Counted from the first letter of the stretch, positions 21,899 to 31,579 are shown. The stretch: DNA of 64,000 nt from Hyphomicrobiales bacterium (GCA_016713235.1 JADJPN010000002.1:372001-436000); one strand, 5' to 3'. Program-made: numbers and translations. Notes: generated by a model from the sequence alone, not told the origin.

Positions 21899-22231
21899 TT
21901 ACGCCTTCGCAGCGACCTTGATGCCTTTTTCGTTCATGAAGCTCTGCAATTCGCCGGCCTGAAACATTTCGCGCACGATGTCCGCGCCGCCGACGAATTC
22001 GCCCTTCACGTAGAGCTGCGGAATGGTCGGCCAGCTAGCGTATTGCTTGATGCCGTCGCGAAGTTCCGCGCTGTCGAGCACGTTGATGCCTTTATAGGGC
22101 GCGCCGACATAGTCGAGGATCTGCACGACCTGGCCGGAGAAGCCGCATTGCGGGAACTGCGGCGTGCCTTTCATGAACAGCACGACGTCGTTGGAGGTGA
22201 CTTCGTTCTTGATGAAATCCTGAATGCTCAT
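21899..22231 (-). CDS. grxD: Monothiol glutaredoxin, CGFS type (Grx4/GrxD)
   Basis: 110 residues with the CGFS active site (KGTPQFPQCGFSGQ) and the glutathione-binding SWPTIPQLYVKGEFVGGADI. CGFS glutaredoxins carry and transfer [2Fe-2S] clusters and pair with BolA proteins. A BolA gene lies directly upstream and purL before it, on the same strand. The ORF is intact. Confidence 0.96.
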   Translation of the reverse strand: MSIQDFIKNEVTSNDVVLFMKGTPQFPQCGFSGQVVQILDYVGAPYKGINVLDSAELRDGIKQYASWPTIPQLYVKGEFVGGADIVREMFQAGELQSFMNEKGIKVAAKA

Positions 22232-22270
22232 GGGCTCTCGAATGTCCTTGGGCTCTCAATTGTCCTTGGC

Positions 22271-22519
22271 TCACCCTTCCGGGGTGCCGGTTTGTAGCGC
22301 GAGGGCGTGCAGCACGCCACCCATCTGTCCCTTCAAGGCCGCATAGACCATCTGATGCTGCTGCACGCGGGTCTTACCCTTGAAGCTATTGGAGATAACC
22401 GTGGCGGCATAATGATTATTGTCGCCGGCGAGATCGCGGATTTCGACGGATGCGTCCGGAAGCGCCTCCTTGATGAGGCGTTCGATCTCCGCGGCTTCCA
22501 TGCCCGCTTCCTTGCCCAT
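22271..22519 (-). CDS. BolA-family protein
   Basis: 82 residues with the BolA core: DASVEIRDLAGDNNHYAATVIS and the helix SRVQQHQMVYAALKG-like stretch TRVQQHQMVYAAL, plus LHALALQT. BolA/CGFS-glutaredoxin pairs form heterocomplexes with a [2Fe-2S] cluster that take part in Fe-S and iron signalling. The start at 22519 has GGAGGAG about nine bases upstream; ATG 22501 with AAGGAAG is a fair alternative. The gene begins 26 bases after the corrected purL stop and leads into grxD. Confidence 0.93.
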   Translation of the reverse strand: MGKEAGMEAAEIERLIKEALPDASVEIRDLAGDNNHYAATVISNSFKGKTRVQQHQMVYAALKGQMGGVLHALALQTGTPEG

Positions 22520-22545
22520 TGCCGTCTGCTCCTCCGCGCGGGCCG

Positions 22546-24757
22546 TCAGTTCTTGCCCGCCATGTAGTCCGGCAACCAGGATTCGTGCCGCTTCTTCAAT
22601 TCAGCCACAGATATTGGGCGTTCGCTGGGCAAGGTCAATTGCTCGCCCCCGGTAAGGCCCAGGCGCAGGGCAGCGATACCGGCTTCCTTGGCGCCACCTC
22701 GATTTCCGGCAGGGCCAGCGCGGGCGCCGTGACGACGTAGCGCGCCTGATCCTCGCCAAACCAGAAAGCATGGGGCGGGATGCCGCCCGGAGAAAGCTCA
22801 AGCGTCGCACCGATTCCTCCGGCCATCGCCATCTCGGCAATCGTGACCAGCAGGCCGCCATCCGAGCAATCGTGGACCGCAGTGACGCGGCCTTTGGCGA
22901 TCAGGTCGCGCACGAAATCGCCGGTACGCTTTTCCGCAGCCAGATCGACCGGCGGCGGCGCGCCTTCTTCTTTGCCGAGGATGGTCGCGAGGTAAGCCGA
23001 CTGGCCGAGCCAGCCGCGCGTATCGCCGAGCACCAGGATTGCTTCGCCGGAAGACTTGAACGCGATCGAAGCCGAGTCCTGGAAGTCCGCGAGCAGGCCA
23101 ACGCCGCCGATGGTGGGGGTCGGCAAAATCGCGCGGCCATGCGTCTCGTTGTAGAGCGAGACGTTTCCAGACACGACCGGGAAGTTCAGCGCAAGGCAGG
23201 CTTCCTTGATGCCGCGGATGCAGCCGACGAACTGGCCCATGATGTCGGGCTTCTCGGGATTGCCGAAGTTCAGGTTGTCGGTGATCGCAAGCGGGGTCGA
23301 ACCCACTGCGGTGAGATTGCGCCAGCATTCGGCGACCGCCTGCTTGCCGCCTTCGAAGGGGTCGGCCTCGCAATAGCGCGGCGTCACGTCGGTGCAGAGC
23401 GCAAGCGCTTTCGGGCCGTCCTGCACGCGCACGACTGCAGCATCGCCGCCCGGGCGCTGCACGGTGTTGTTCAGAATGAGATGATCGTATTGCTCCCAGA
23501 CCCAGCGCTTGGAGCAAAGGTCGGGAGAGGCGACGAGTTTTCCGAGTGCGTCGCCGAGCGACTTCGGCGCCGGCACGGAGGCGGCGTCAAGCACGGGAAG
23601 TTTCGCGGGCTCGGTGAACGGGCGGTTATATTCCGGCGCCTGATCGCCAAGCTCCTTGATGGGCAGGTTCGCCATTTCCTCGCCGTTGTGGCGAATGAGG
23701 AAGCGGAGCGTGTCGGTCGTGTAGCCGACGATGGCGAAGTCGAGGCCCCATTTCTTGAAGATGTCCTCCGCCTCGGCTTCCTTGCCGGGCTTGAGCACCA
23801 TCAACATGCGTTCCTGGCTTTCGGAGAGCATCATTTCGTAAGCGCTCATCGCTTCTTCGCGCACCGGGACCTTCTCGAGGTCGAGCGTGATGCCGAGATC
23901 GCCCTTCGCGCCCATCTCGACAGCGGAGCAGGTGAGGCCGGCCGCACCCATGTCCTGAATCGCGACGACGCAACCCTTGGCCATGATTTCGAGGCAGGCT
24001 TCCAGCAGAAGTTTTCCGCGAAGGGATCGCCAACCTGCACCGTCGGGCGCTTCTCCTCGGCGCCTTCGCCGAATTCGGCGGAGGCCATGGTCGCGCCGTG
24101 GATGCCGTCGCGGCCGGTCTTCGAGCCGAGATAGACGACGGGCAGGCCGACGCCGGTGGCTTTGGCGTAGAAAATCTTGTCGGCGTCGGCGATGCCGACC
24201 GCCATGGCGTTGACGAGAATGTTGCCGTCATAGCGCGAATGAAAACCGACCGAGCCGCCGACCGTCGGCACGCCGAAAGAATTTCCATAGCCGCCGATGC
24301 CGGCGACGACGCCGGAAACGAGATGGCGTGTCTTGGGATGATCGGGCGAGCCGAAGCGCAGCGCGTTCAAGCATGCGATCGGGCGGGCGCCCATGGTGAA
24401 GACGTCGCGCAGAATACCGCCGACACCCGTTGTCGCGCCCTGATAGGGCTCGATAAACGACGGGTGGTTATGGCTTTCCATCTTGAAGACGCAAGCCTGG
24501 CCGTCGCCGATGTCGATGACGCCGGCGTTTTCGCCGGGACCCTGGATGACGATCTGGCCGGTAACGGGAAGCGTCTTCAGGTGCACCTTCGATGATTTGT
24601 ACGAGCAATGCTCGTTCCACATCGCCGAGAAGATGCCGAGTTCGGTGATCGACGGCTCGCGGCCGATGAGTTTCAGAATCCGCTCGTACTCGTCTGGCTT
24701 GAGACCATGCTCGGCGACGAGTTCGGGCGTTATCTTGATTGCGTTGGAAATATTCAC
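22546..24757 (-). CDS. purL: Phosphoribosylformylglycinamidine synthase II, PurL (two frameshifts)
   Basis: About 736 residues after repair. ATP-binding and catalytic regions are visible: EHCSYKSSKVHLK, FKMESHNHPSFIEPYQGA, NNTVQRPGGDAAVV and CSDGGLLVTIAEMAMAGG. The enzyme converts FGAR to FGAM with PurQ and PurS. One A is missing near 24019 (restoring EKLLLEACLEIMAKG), and one base near 22697 (restoring AAKEAGIAALRLGL and the end SWLPDYMAGKN at 22546). The start overlaps the purQ stop (ATGA). Both indels are most likely errors. Confidence 0.94.
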
Positions 24758-25452
24758 GCCGCCTCCAGGACGGTCTTGATGCTTTCGAACAATCCGCGGC
24801 CGTCGGTCGGGCCGATCAGCGGATCGACGTGATTTTCCGGATGCGGCATCAGCCCGAGCACGTTGAGCTTCTCGGAGAGAATGCCGGCAATCGAATTGGT
24901 CGCGCCGTTATGATTCCACTTCGGATCGGTTTTGCCTTCGGGCGAGACGTAACGGAACAGCACGCGGCCATCGCCTTCGAGGCGCTTGATGGTCTCTTCG
25001 TCCGCCGTGTAGTTGCCTTCGCCATGCGCGACCGGAATTTTCAATACGTCGCCTGCGTTGTAGCGGCGGGTGTAAGGCGTGTCGGAGCGCTCGACGCGCA
25101 GGAAAACTTCCTTGCACATGAAACGAAGCTGCGCATTGCGCTGGAGTACGCCCGGAAGAAGCTGCGCCTCGCACAAGATCTGGAAGCCGTTGCAGATGCC
25201 GAGCACCAAGCCGCCGCGCTCGGCATGGGCGCGGACCGCATCCATGATCGGCGCGCGCGCCGCAATGGCGCCACAGCGCAGATAATCGCCGTAGGAAAAT
25301 CCGCCAGGCAGCACGACAAGATCGGTGTCGGCGGGAAGGTCGCTGTCGGCGTGCCAGACGATGTTCGCGGCCTTGCCGGAGATGCGCTTGATCGCGCTTG
25401 CGACATCGCCTTCGCGATTGGAGCCGGGGAAGAGAACGACTGCGGCGTTCAT
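24754..25452 (-). CDS. purQ: Phosphoribosylformylglycinamidine synthase I (glutaminase), PurQ
   Basis: 232 residues of class I glutamine amidotransferase. The nucleophile Cys is in GLVLGICNGFQILCEA and the His/Glu pair in GLMPHPENHVDPL. It supplies ammonia to PurL in the fourth step of purine synthesis. It overlaps purL by four bases and follows purS after four, so purS-purQ-purL is one unit. The ORF is intact. Confidence 0.97.
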   Translation of the reverse strand: MNAAVVLFPGSNREGDVASAIKRISGKAANIVWHADSDLPADTDLVVLPGGFSYGDYLRCGAIAARAPIMDAVRAHAERGGLVLGICNGFQILCEAQLLPGVLQRNAQLRFMCKEVFLRVERSDTPYTRRYNAGDVLKIPVAHGEGNYTADEETIKRLEGDGRVLFRYVSPEGKTDPKWNHNGATNSIAGILSEKLNVLGLMPHPENHVDPLIGPTDGRGLFESIKTVLEAA

Positions 25453-25456
25453 CGGT

Positions 25457-25699
25457 TTAGCTCAAAACCTCGACCCTATAATTCTCGACCACGGTATTCG
25501 CGAGCAATTTATCGGCGGCCGCTTTCAGCGCGGCTTCGGCTTTCGTCTTGTCGCCGTCGGCGAGTTCGATCTCGAACACCTTGCCCTGGCGGACGCTTTC
25601 GACGCCTTCGATGCCGAGAGACTTCAGCGCGCCTTCGATGGCTTTGCCCTGCGGGTCGAGGACGCCATTTTTCAGGGTGACGGTGACGCGGGCTTTCAT
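25457..25699 (-). CDS. purS: PurS subunit of FGAM synthetase
   Basis: 80 residues: MKARVTVTLKNGVLDPQGKAIEGAL, then EGVESVRQGKVFEIEL, the PurS fold. PurS bridges PurQ and small-type PurL. ATG 25699 is chosen over the farther in-frame ATG at 25762 because AAAGGA precedes it and families begin MKARV. It heads the purSQL-bolA-grxD run. Confidence 0.96.
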   Translation of the reverse strand: MKARVTVTLKNGVLDPQGKAIEGALKSLGIEGVESVRQGKVFEIELADGDKTKAEAALKAAADKLLANTVVENYRVEVLS

Positions 25700-25800
25700 C
25701 GGAAGTCCTTTCCTCTCGAACCCTTTAGCGTAAAGGGAGACGGGGGCAATCGCCCCCGCCAAACATCCACATCAGAAATACGGCGGACGAGCGCAACGCC

Positions 25801-26569
25801 TCAGCTCTTCACCAGCACTGGGCCGGTGCCTTGCGGCGGCTCGTTCTCCGACATGATGCCAAGACGGCGCGCGACTTCGGTATAGGCCTCGATCAGGCCG
25901 CCCATGTCGCGGCGGAAGCGGTCCTTGTCCAGCTTGTCGGCGGTTTTGATGTCCCACAGACGGCAGGAGTCCGGGCTGATCTCGTCGGCGACGACGATGC
26001 GGACCATATCGTTGTCCCAGAGCCGGCCGCATTCCATCTTGAAATCAACGAGACGGATGCCGACGCCGAGGAACAGGCCGGAGAGGAAATCGTTCACGCG
26101 GATCGCGAGCGCGATCATGTCGTCGATTTCCTGCGTGGTGGCCCAGCCGAAGGCGGTGATGTGCTCCTCGGAGACCATCGGGTCGTTGAGCTTGTCGTTC
26201 TTGTAATAGAATTCGATGATCGAGCGCGGCAGCTGCGTGCCTTCCTCGATGCCGAGGCGTGTCGCCAGCGAACCGGCGGCGACATTGCGCACGACGACTT
26301 CAAGCGGAATGATTTCGACTTCCCGGATCAACTGCTCGCGCATATTCAGGCGGCGCACGAAATGCGTCGGCACGCCGATCTCGTTCAGCTTCTGGAAGAC
26401 GAACTCCGGAGATGCGGTTGTTGAGTACGCCTTTGCCGTCAACGATCTCGTGTTTTTTCGCGTTGAACGCGGTCGCGTCGTCCTTGAAATGCTGAATCAG
26501 CGTTCCGGGCTCGGGGCCTTCGTAAAGGACCTTGGCCTTGCCTTCGTAAATGCGGCGGCGGCGGCTCAT
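25801..26569 (-). CDS. purC: SAICAR synthetase, PurC (one frameshift)
   Basis: About 255 residues. Start MSRRRRIYEGKAKVLYEGPE at 26569; DDATAFNAKKHEIVDGKGVLNNRIS; then, in the next frame, EFVFQKLNEIGVPTHFVRRL, RNVAAGSLATRLGIEEG and ADEISPDSCRLWDI. It condenses CAIR with aspartate. An extra base near 26412 breaks the frame between RIS and EFV. It lies 101 bp upstream of purS on the same strand and may share its transcript. Confidence 0.95.
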
Positions 26570-26841
26570 AGGGGTGTACCGTGGCTTCAAGAAATCCATA
26601 TCGAACCGGAACTCCGGGCGGAAACATAACGAAATCGTCTGGAAAACCGGGGCTTTGCGGCTGGAAAACAAGCGACTCCGCCCGCCTTCCAAGCTGGTTC
26701 GACCCTATCTGAACGATCTGGGCAACACAAATTCCCGGCTACCCGTAGCGTTGGGAATGGCCGATTGACGCAGTTGAAATAGGATGGGGCGGCCTATATT
26801 CAACGGCAGCCCACAGTAAATCCGGGGAGCAGTGGCGACCG

Positions 26842-27168
26842 ATGAGCACGTTCGATAAGCGGGAAGAAGCGTTCGAAAAGAAATACGCGCTCGACGAAGA
26901 GCAGAAATTCAAGGCCACCGCGCGCCGCAACCGCAAGCTCGGCACTTGGACCGCAGAACAGATCGGTCTTTCCGGAGCGGAAGCCGAGGCTTACGCGAAA
27001 TCGGTCGTCGCCGCCGACTTCGAAGAGGCGGGCGACGATGACGTTTTCCGCAAGGTGCGCGGCGATCTAGACGCCAAGGGTAAGCAGAGCATCTCGGACG
27101 CGGATATCCGCGCAAAGATGAGCGCGCTCCTTGCCGAGGCCGCGGCGGAAATCAAAGCCGGCAAATAA
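26842..27168 (+). CDS. ATPase inhibitor subunit zeta (DUF1476)
   Basis: 108 residues: MSTFDKREEAFEKKYALDEEQ, then ADFEEAGDDDVFRKVRGDL. This matches the alphaproteobacterial F1-ATPase zeta subunit, first described in Paracoccus, which blocks ATP hydrolysis by rotating backwards through its N-terminal inhibitory region. It is a single gene, divergent from purC with 272 bp between them; I see no clear operator in that gap. Confidence 0.93.
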   Translation: MSTFDKREEAFEKKYALDEEQKFKATARRNRKLGTWTAEQIGLSGAEAEAYAKSVVAADFEEAGDDDVFRKVRGDLDAKGKQSISDADIRAKMSALLAEAAAEIKAGK

Positions 27169-27188
27169 TCGCGACAGATTTCGCGATG

Positions 27189-27219
27189 CAGCGCGCGGTT
27201 GAGCGATGGCCGCGCGCTG
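27189..27219 (+). terminator. GC hairpin after the zeta gene
   Basis: CAGCGCGCGG (27189-27198) and CCGCGCGCTG (27210-27219) form a perfect 10-bp stem with an 11-base loop, about 20 bases after the stop. No T-run follows (AATATTCATTC), so termination is only probable. Confidence 0.5.
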
Positions 27220-27328
27220 AATATTCATTCACCTAGATTGCTGCAAATTCACGGGTCTTTTCGGAGCCGGGAGTGTAGATTCCATGTTCGTTGATCGGCG
27301 CAGTGTGCGCCGTCGAAAGGAAACGCCG

Positions 27329-28417
27329 ATGTTTGCCAAGCGTCCGGTCCTTGCCGCCGCTGCCCTCCTTCTCACCGCAGGCGCCGCCTCCGCGGCCCCG
27401 CTCGCTTTGCCTGCCAACATCAATCTGCGCTGGGGGCCTGGCATCGAATATCCGGTCCAGATTGTCGTGCCTGAAGGCACGGTCGTCGACGTGCAGCGCT
27501 GTGATGATCTTTGGTGCGACGTGAGCTGGGAAGAGTATCAGGGTTTCATGAACCGCGACGTGATCGGTCTTGGCGAGGGTAACAACTATCCGCCGCAGGT
27601 CTTCGGGCCCGCGCCGCCGCCGGCGTATATCACGGGCTTCGAAGGCTACTACTACGATGACGAGCGCCAATATGCTTACGGGCCTGCGTTCGGTTTTCGC
27701 TATTACGGCGGCTTCCATGGCCGCTTTAATTCGCGCGCAGCCGTGCATTCCCGCGACGAGTCGCGCGAACAACGACACCGTCGCGAAGTCTCGGGCATCA
27801 GCTTTCATAATCCGCAGACCTCGGCAGCCGCCGGCCATACGCGCGCGATTTCGAGCGCCGTTACGCATAGCCGGCCGGAGTCGCGCCTGCTCCGCCAAGA
27901 CAATAACCGCGACCGCTTGCGCGAACGTTTGCGGGACCAGAACAATGTCATTCGTCAGGAGCGGAACCTGAGAATCGACCGGCGCGAGTTGCGCGAACAG
28001 AGGCTTGATCTGCGCGACCAGAAGCAGGACCTACGCAATCAGAAGAAAGACTTCCGCGACGATCGCAGGGAGCTGCGGCAGGACAGAAGAGAACTGCGGC
28101 AGGATCAGAGGAATCTGAAGCAGGATCAGCAAAAGACCATCCAGCAACAGCAGCAGAAGAACTGGCAGCAACAGAATCTTCAGAAGCAGAACGTGCAGCC
28201 GCAGAATCTGAATCTGCAGAAGCAGAACGTGCAACCGCAGAATCTGCAGAAGCAGAATATTCAGAGGCAGAACGTGCAGCCGCAGAATATGCAGAAGCAG
28301 AATCTTCAGAAGCAGAACGTGCAACCGCAGAATACCCAGAGGCAGAATATTCAAAAGCAGAACGTGCAGCCGCAGCGAAATGCACCGCCGGCAAAGCAGA
28401 AGCAAAACAACAACTAA
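27329..28417 (+). CDS. Exported SH3-like protein with charged linker and Q/N-rich repeat tail
   Basis: 362 residues. Signal peptide MFAKRPVLAAAALLLTAGAA, then a bacterial SH3-like domain (about residues 24-85: LPANINLRWGPGIEYPVQI, CDDLWCDVSW), a Tyr/Pro/Gly-rich part, and a long Arg/Asp/Glu/Gln region likely to be helical (RDQKQDLRNQKKDFRDDRRE). The last 90 residues repeat QKQNVQPQN with little else. SH3b domains often bind peptidoglycan; the tail could be adhesive or disordered. ATG 27329 is preferred because AAAGGAA sits just upstream. Rhizobiales genomes carry many such proteins; no function is established. Confidence 0.78.
   Translation: MFAKRPVLAAAALLLTAGAASAAPLALPANINLRWGPGIEYPVQIVVPEGTVVDVQRCDDLWCDVSWEEYQGFMNRDVIGLGEGNNYPPQVFGPAPPPAYITGFEGYYYDDERQYAYGPAFGFRYYGGFHGRFNSRAAVHSRDESREQRHRREVSGISFHNPQTSAAAGHTRAISSAVTHSRPESRLLRQDNNRDRLRERLRDQNNVIRQERNLRIDRRELREQRLDLRDQKQDLRNQKKDFRDDRRELRQDRRELRQDQRNLKQDQQKTIQQQQQKNWQQQNLQKQNVQPQNLNLQKQNVQPQNLQKQNIQRQNVQPQNMQKQNLQKQNVQPQNTQRQNIQKQNVQPQRNAPPAKQKQNNN
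28170..28375 (+). repeat. Degenerate tandem repeats encoding QKQNVQPQN
   Basis: Units of about 15-30 bases, built on CAGAAGCAGAACGTGCAGCC, recur at least five times inside the 3' end of the SH3-like gene. CAG/AAC alternation makes the DNA strongly strand-biased. Such arrays can change length by slippage. Confidence 0.8.
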
Positions 28418-28422
28418 AAGAG

Positions 28423-28450
28423 AAAGGGCGGCCGAAGGGCCGCCCTTTTT
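28423..28450 (+). terminator. Rho-independent terminator of the SH3-like gene
   Basis: GGGCGGCC (28426-28433), loop GAAG, GGCCGCCC (28438-28445), then TTTTT. AAA on the left extends the stem. Confidence 0.9.
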
Positions 28451-28478
28451 ATTTCCCGAAGATTTTCTTGCCAAAGAC

Positions 28479-29783
28479 TTACGTATTGAAGACCCGCGCG
28501 AAGATCGTGTCGACGTTCGCGAGGTGGTGGCCGAGATCGAAACAGGCGTCGATCTCCGCGGCGCTCAACAGCTTGCCGACATCGGCGTCGGCTTTAAGCG
28601 ATTGCTGGAAGTCGCTGCCTGCATCCCATGTTTTCATCGCGTTGCGCTGCACGAGGCGATAGGCGTCTTCGCGCGCCATGCCTTTACGGGCAAGCGCCAG
28701 CAACACACGTTCGGAATGCACGAGCCCGCCGAACATTTCGAGATTTCGCTTCATGTTCTCGGGATAGACGACGAGTTGCTCGATCAGTCCGGCGAGGCGG
28801 TTCAGCGCGAAATCGAGCGTGACGGTCGCGTCGGGGCCGATCATGCGCTCGACGGAAGAATGTGAGATGTCCCGCTCATGCCAGAGCGCGACGTTTTCCA
28901 TCGCGGGCATGGCATAGGCGCGGACCATGCGCGCGAGTCCGGTGAGATTTTCGGAGAGCACTGGATTGCGCTTGTGCGGCATCGCCGACGAGCCCTTCTG
29001 GCCCGGCGAGAAATACTCTTCGACTTCCTTCACTTCGGTACGCTGCAGGTGACGGATTTCGGTAGCGAGGCGTTCCATCGACGAGGCGATGACGCCGAGA
29101 GTCGCAAAGAACATCGCGTGACGGTCGCGCGGGATGATTTGTGTCGAGACTGGCTCGACCTTCAGTCCCATTTTTTCCGCGACATAGGCTTCGACCTTCG
29201 GGTCGATATTCGCAAACGTGCCGACCGCGCCGGAGAGGGCTGCGGTGGAAACTTCTTCCTTCGCGCGCAGCAGGCGCTCCTTGCCGCGCGAGAACTCGGC
29301 GTAGGCTTCCGCCATCTTGAGGCCGAAGGTGGTGGGCTCGGCGTGGATGCCGTGCGAGCGGCCGACGCAGACGGTGTTCTTGTGTTCAACCGCTCGTTTT
29401 TTCAGCGCTGCAAGCAGCTTGTCGAGGTCAGCAAGCAGCAAGTCCGCCGAGCGGGTAAGCTGCACGTTGAGGCAGGTGTCGAGCACGTCGGACGACGTAA
29501 GTCCGAGATGGACGAAGCGTGCTTCGGGACCGACGATTTCCGCCAGATGCGTGAGGAAGGCGATGACGTCGTGCTTCACCTCGCGCTCAATCGCGTCAAT
29601 GCGTGCGATATCGAACTTTGCGTCCTTGCCCTTGGCCCAGATCGTCTTCGCGGCATCCTTCGGGATGACGCCAAGCTCGGCCATCTTGTCGGCGGCGTGT
29701 GCTTCGATTTCGAACCAGATTTTGAAGCGGGTTTCTGGCGACCAGATTTGTACCGCCTCGGGGCGGCTATAGCGCGGGATCAT
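28479..29783 (-). CDS. purB: Adenylosuccinate lyase
   Basis: 434 residues starting MIPRYSRPEAVQIWSPE. The fumarase-superfamily signature GSSAMPHKRNP, catalytic-region SSDVLDTCLNVQL and GRSHGIHAEPTTFG are intact. It releases fumarate from SAICAR and from adenylosuccinate, so it acts directly after PurC. The start is seven bases after the rpe stop, indicating an rpe-purB operon. No defects were seen. Confidence 0.97.
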   Translation of the reverse strand: MIPRYSRPEAVQIWSPETRFKIWFEIEAHAADKMAELGVIPKDAAKTIWAKGKDAKFDIARIDAIEREVKHDVIAFLTHLAEIVGPEARFVHLGLTSSDVLDTCLNVQLTRSADLLLADLDKLLAALKKRAVEHKNTVCVGRSHGIHAEPTTFGLKMAEAYAEFSRGKERLLRAKEEVSTAALSGAVGTFANIDPKVEAYVAEKMGLKVEPVSTQIIPRDRHAMFFATLGVIASSMERLATEIRHLQRTEVKEVEEYFSPGQKGSSAMPHKRNPVLSENLTGLARMVRAYAMPAMENVALWHERDISHSSVERMIGPDATVTLDFALNRLAGLIEQLVVYPENMKRNLEMFGGLVHSERVLLALARKGMAREDAYRLVQRNAMKTWDAGSDFQQSLKADADVGKLLSAAEIDACFDLGHHLANVDTIFARVFNT

Positions 29784-29790
29784 TGTTTAC

Positions 29791-30468
29791 TCATGCTGCG
29801 GCGCGCTTTTGCGCGGCGCGGATCGCGTCGATATTTTTCTTATATTGATCGGGGCCGCCTTTGTAGACGGCGGAGCCAGCGACGAGCACATTCGCGCCGG
29901 CATCAGCGGCAAAAGGCGCGGTCTCGGCGGTGATGCCGCCATCGACTTCGAGATCGATCGGGCGGTCACCGATCATCTTGCGCAGTTTTGAGATCTTCGC
30001 GGTGGCGGAGGGAATATAGCTCTGGCCGCCGAAGCCGGGGTTTACGCTCATGGCAAGAATGAGATCGACCTTGTCGAGTACGTATTCGATCGCGCTTTCG
30101 GGCGTCGACGGATTGAGTACGACACCGGCCTTCTTGCCGAGGTCGCGAATGACCGAAAGTGAACGCTCCAGATGCGGGCCCGCTTCCACGTGAACGCTGA
30201 TGATGTCAGCGCCGGCTTCCGCGAAAGCCGCAAGATACGCGTCCACTGGCGCGATCATCAGATGCACGTCCAGGATTTTCTTGGTGTGCGGGCGGATCGC
30301 TTTCACGATCGCCGGGCCGATCGAAATGTTCGGGACGAAATGCCCATCCATCACGTCCACGTGGATCCAGTCGGCGCCGGCCTGAGCGGCGGCGCGCACT
30401 TCTTCGCCGAGCTTTGCGAAGTCGGCGGCCAGAATGGAAGGTGCAATCAAAAGCGGACGAGTCGGCAT
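29791..30468 (-). CDS. rpe: Ribulose-phosphate 3-epimerase
   Basis: 225 residues: PLLIAPSILAADFAKLGEEV, the metal-binding WIHVDVMDGHFVPN and DVHLMI, then MSVNPGFGGQSYI and LEVDGGI. The enzyme interconverts ribulose-5-phosphate and xylulose-5-phosphate in the pentose phosphate and Calvin pathways. ATG 30468 (MPTRPLLIAPS) is the family start; the frame upstream overlaps the transporter gene out of frame. Linkage to purB is sensible, since ribose-5-phosphate feeds purine synthesis. Confidence 0.96.
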   Translation of the reverse strand: MPTRPLLIAPSILAADFAKLGEEVRAAAQAGADWIHVDVMDGHFVPNISIGPAIVKAIRPHTKKILDVHLMIAPVDAYLAAFAEAGADIISVHVEAGPHLERSLSVIRDLGKKAGVVLNPSTPESAIEYVLDKVDLILAMSVNPGFGGQSYIPSATAKISKLRKMIGDRPIDLEVDGGITAETAPFAADAGANVLVAGSAVYKGGPDQYKKNIDAIRAAQKRAAA

Positions 30469-30500
30469 TTCAGCGGCTCCAAGAGGTGCCCGTAACACGG

Positions 30501-31460
30501 CTATTTGCCGCCCGGCAACCGCCGTTCCAGCAAACGGTGAACAACCGGGGCCGCGAGCGCGGGCAGCAGATAGATCGGAAACTGGGCGACCGCGAAGTAA
30601 ATCCACGTCAGTTCCGGGAGGCCGCTTCCGGCCGCCGCAACCAGCACACCCATGTTCCTGTGCGCGGAGGAAAAGCCAAGTGCGAGGGATTTTTCGAGCT
30701 CCTCGCGCCAGAACAGGAGCGTGGTCAGCGCGTAAATCCCGATGGCGATTGCGAAGGTTAGTGCGGTGAGTGCCGCGACCAGTGACGGTTCGGCAATCGC
30801 GCGGGCTGTGACGCCGTCCATCGCGGTAACGCCGAACAGAAACAGCAAGATCGCATTGATCCCGTCGATCGCGCCTTTGTTCGCCGCGATCTTTTCGTTG
30901 CCAAGCCACCAGCGCAGCAGCCGCGCGGTGATGAAGGCGCCGCCGAGAATTGCGAGCAGCCGCAGCACGAGTTGCGAGACATCGAGATCGAGCGCGTTGC
31001 CTGCGAAATAGGAAACGATCATCGGGGCGAGCAGGGGCGTAGCCGCCGTGCCGACGATCAGGACCGCGAGCGTCAGCGCGGTATCGAGCCGCAGCATGGC
31101 CGCAAAGGCGGTGGAGGACATGATCGGCGGGGCTGCGAGGTACATCATCATCCCCAGCGCGACGCCGGGGCCGAGTTTGTCGATGCCGGTATGCGGTAGC
31201 GCGAGCCCGAACAGCACTGGGGTCAGCACCATGATGCCGAGGCAGGCAATCGCGACAAGGAGCGGGGCCTTGAATCGCGCCCGCAATGCCGACGGATCGA
31301 CCCGAAGAAAGGCGAAGACCAACAGGAGAAAAATTGCGGCAGTGAAGATTGGCTTCAAGGCAGCCGCGAGGGGCGGAATCGCGAGCCCAACGAGGATGCT
31401 GGCCGCTGCGACTCTTGTGCCCTGCCGGCCGAGCCATTCAAGACTAGATGTAAGGCTCAT
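30501..31460 (-). CDS. Bile acid:sodium symporter (SBF)-like membrane transporter
   Basis: 319 residues with about nine or ten hydrophobic segments. Motifs of the SBF/BASS superfamily are visible: GMMMYLAAPPIMSSTAFAA, and SSAHRNMGVLVAAAG late in the protein, matching the crossover helix regions. The substrate is unknown; bacterial relatives move small organic anions or pantoate. It lies upstream of rpe-purB with about 32 bp between, so co-transcription is possible. Divergent from the next FAD enzyme. Confidence 0.72.
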   Translation of the reverse strand: MSLTSSLEWLGRQGTRVAAASILVGLAIPPLAAALKPIFTAAIFLLLVFAFLRVDPSALRARFKAPLLVAIACLGIMVLTPVLFGLALPHTGIDKLGPGVALGMMMYLAAPPIMSSTAFAAMLRLDTALTLAVLIVGTAATPLLAPMIVSYFAGNALDLDVSQLVLRLLAILGGAFITARLLRWWLGNEKIAANKGAIDGINAILLFLFGVTAMDGVTARAIAEPSLVAALTALTFAIAIGIYALTTLLFWREELEKSLALGFSSAHRNMGVLVAAAGSGLPELTWIYFAVAQFPIYLLPALAAPVVHRLLERRLPGGK

Positions 31461-31579
31461 GACTTCCGGCGTGAAGAATTTGCATTCTTTCCGTAGTTTA
31501 GCTGCTGGGCGCGTGATTTGCCTGCGAATGACACGAAGAAGAGCTAGAAACTGCTGGAATCGATTAATAGATATACCCT

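Noticed and set aside
22770..24134. 454-codon open frame on the plus strand
   Set aside because: Antisense to purL. No domain or ribosome site supports it.
28165..28375. Regular repeats resembling a CRISPR array
   Set aside because: Units are short, degenerate and lie in frame inside a coding sequence. There are no unique spacers and no cas genes.
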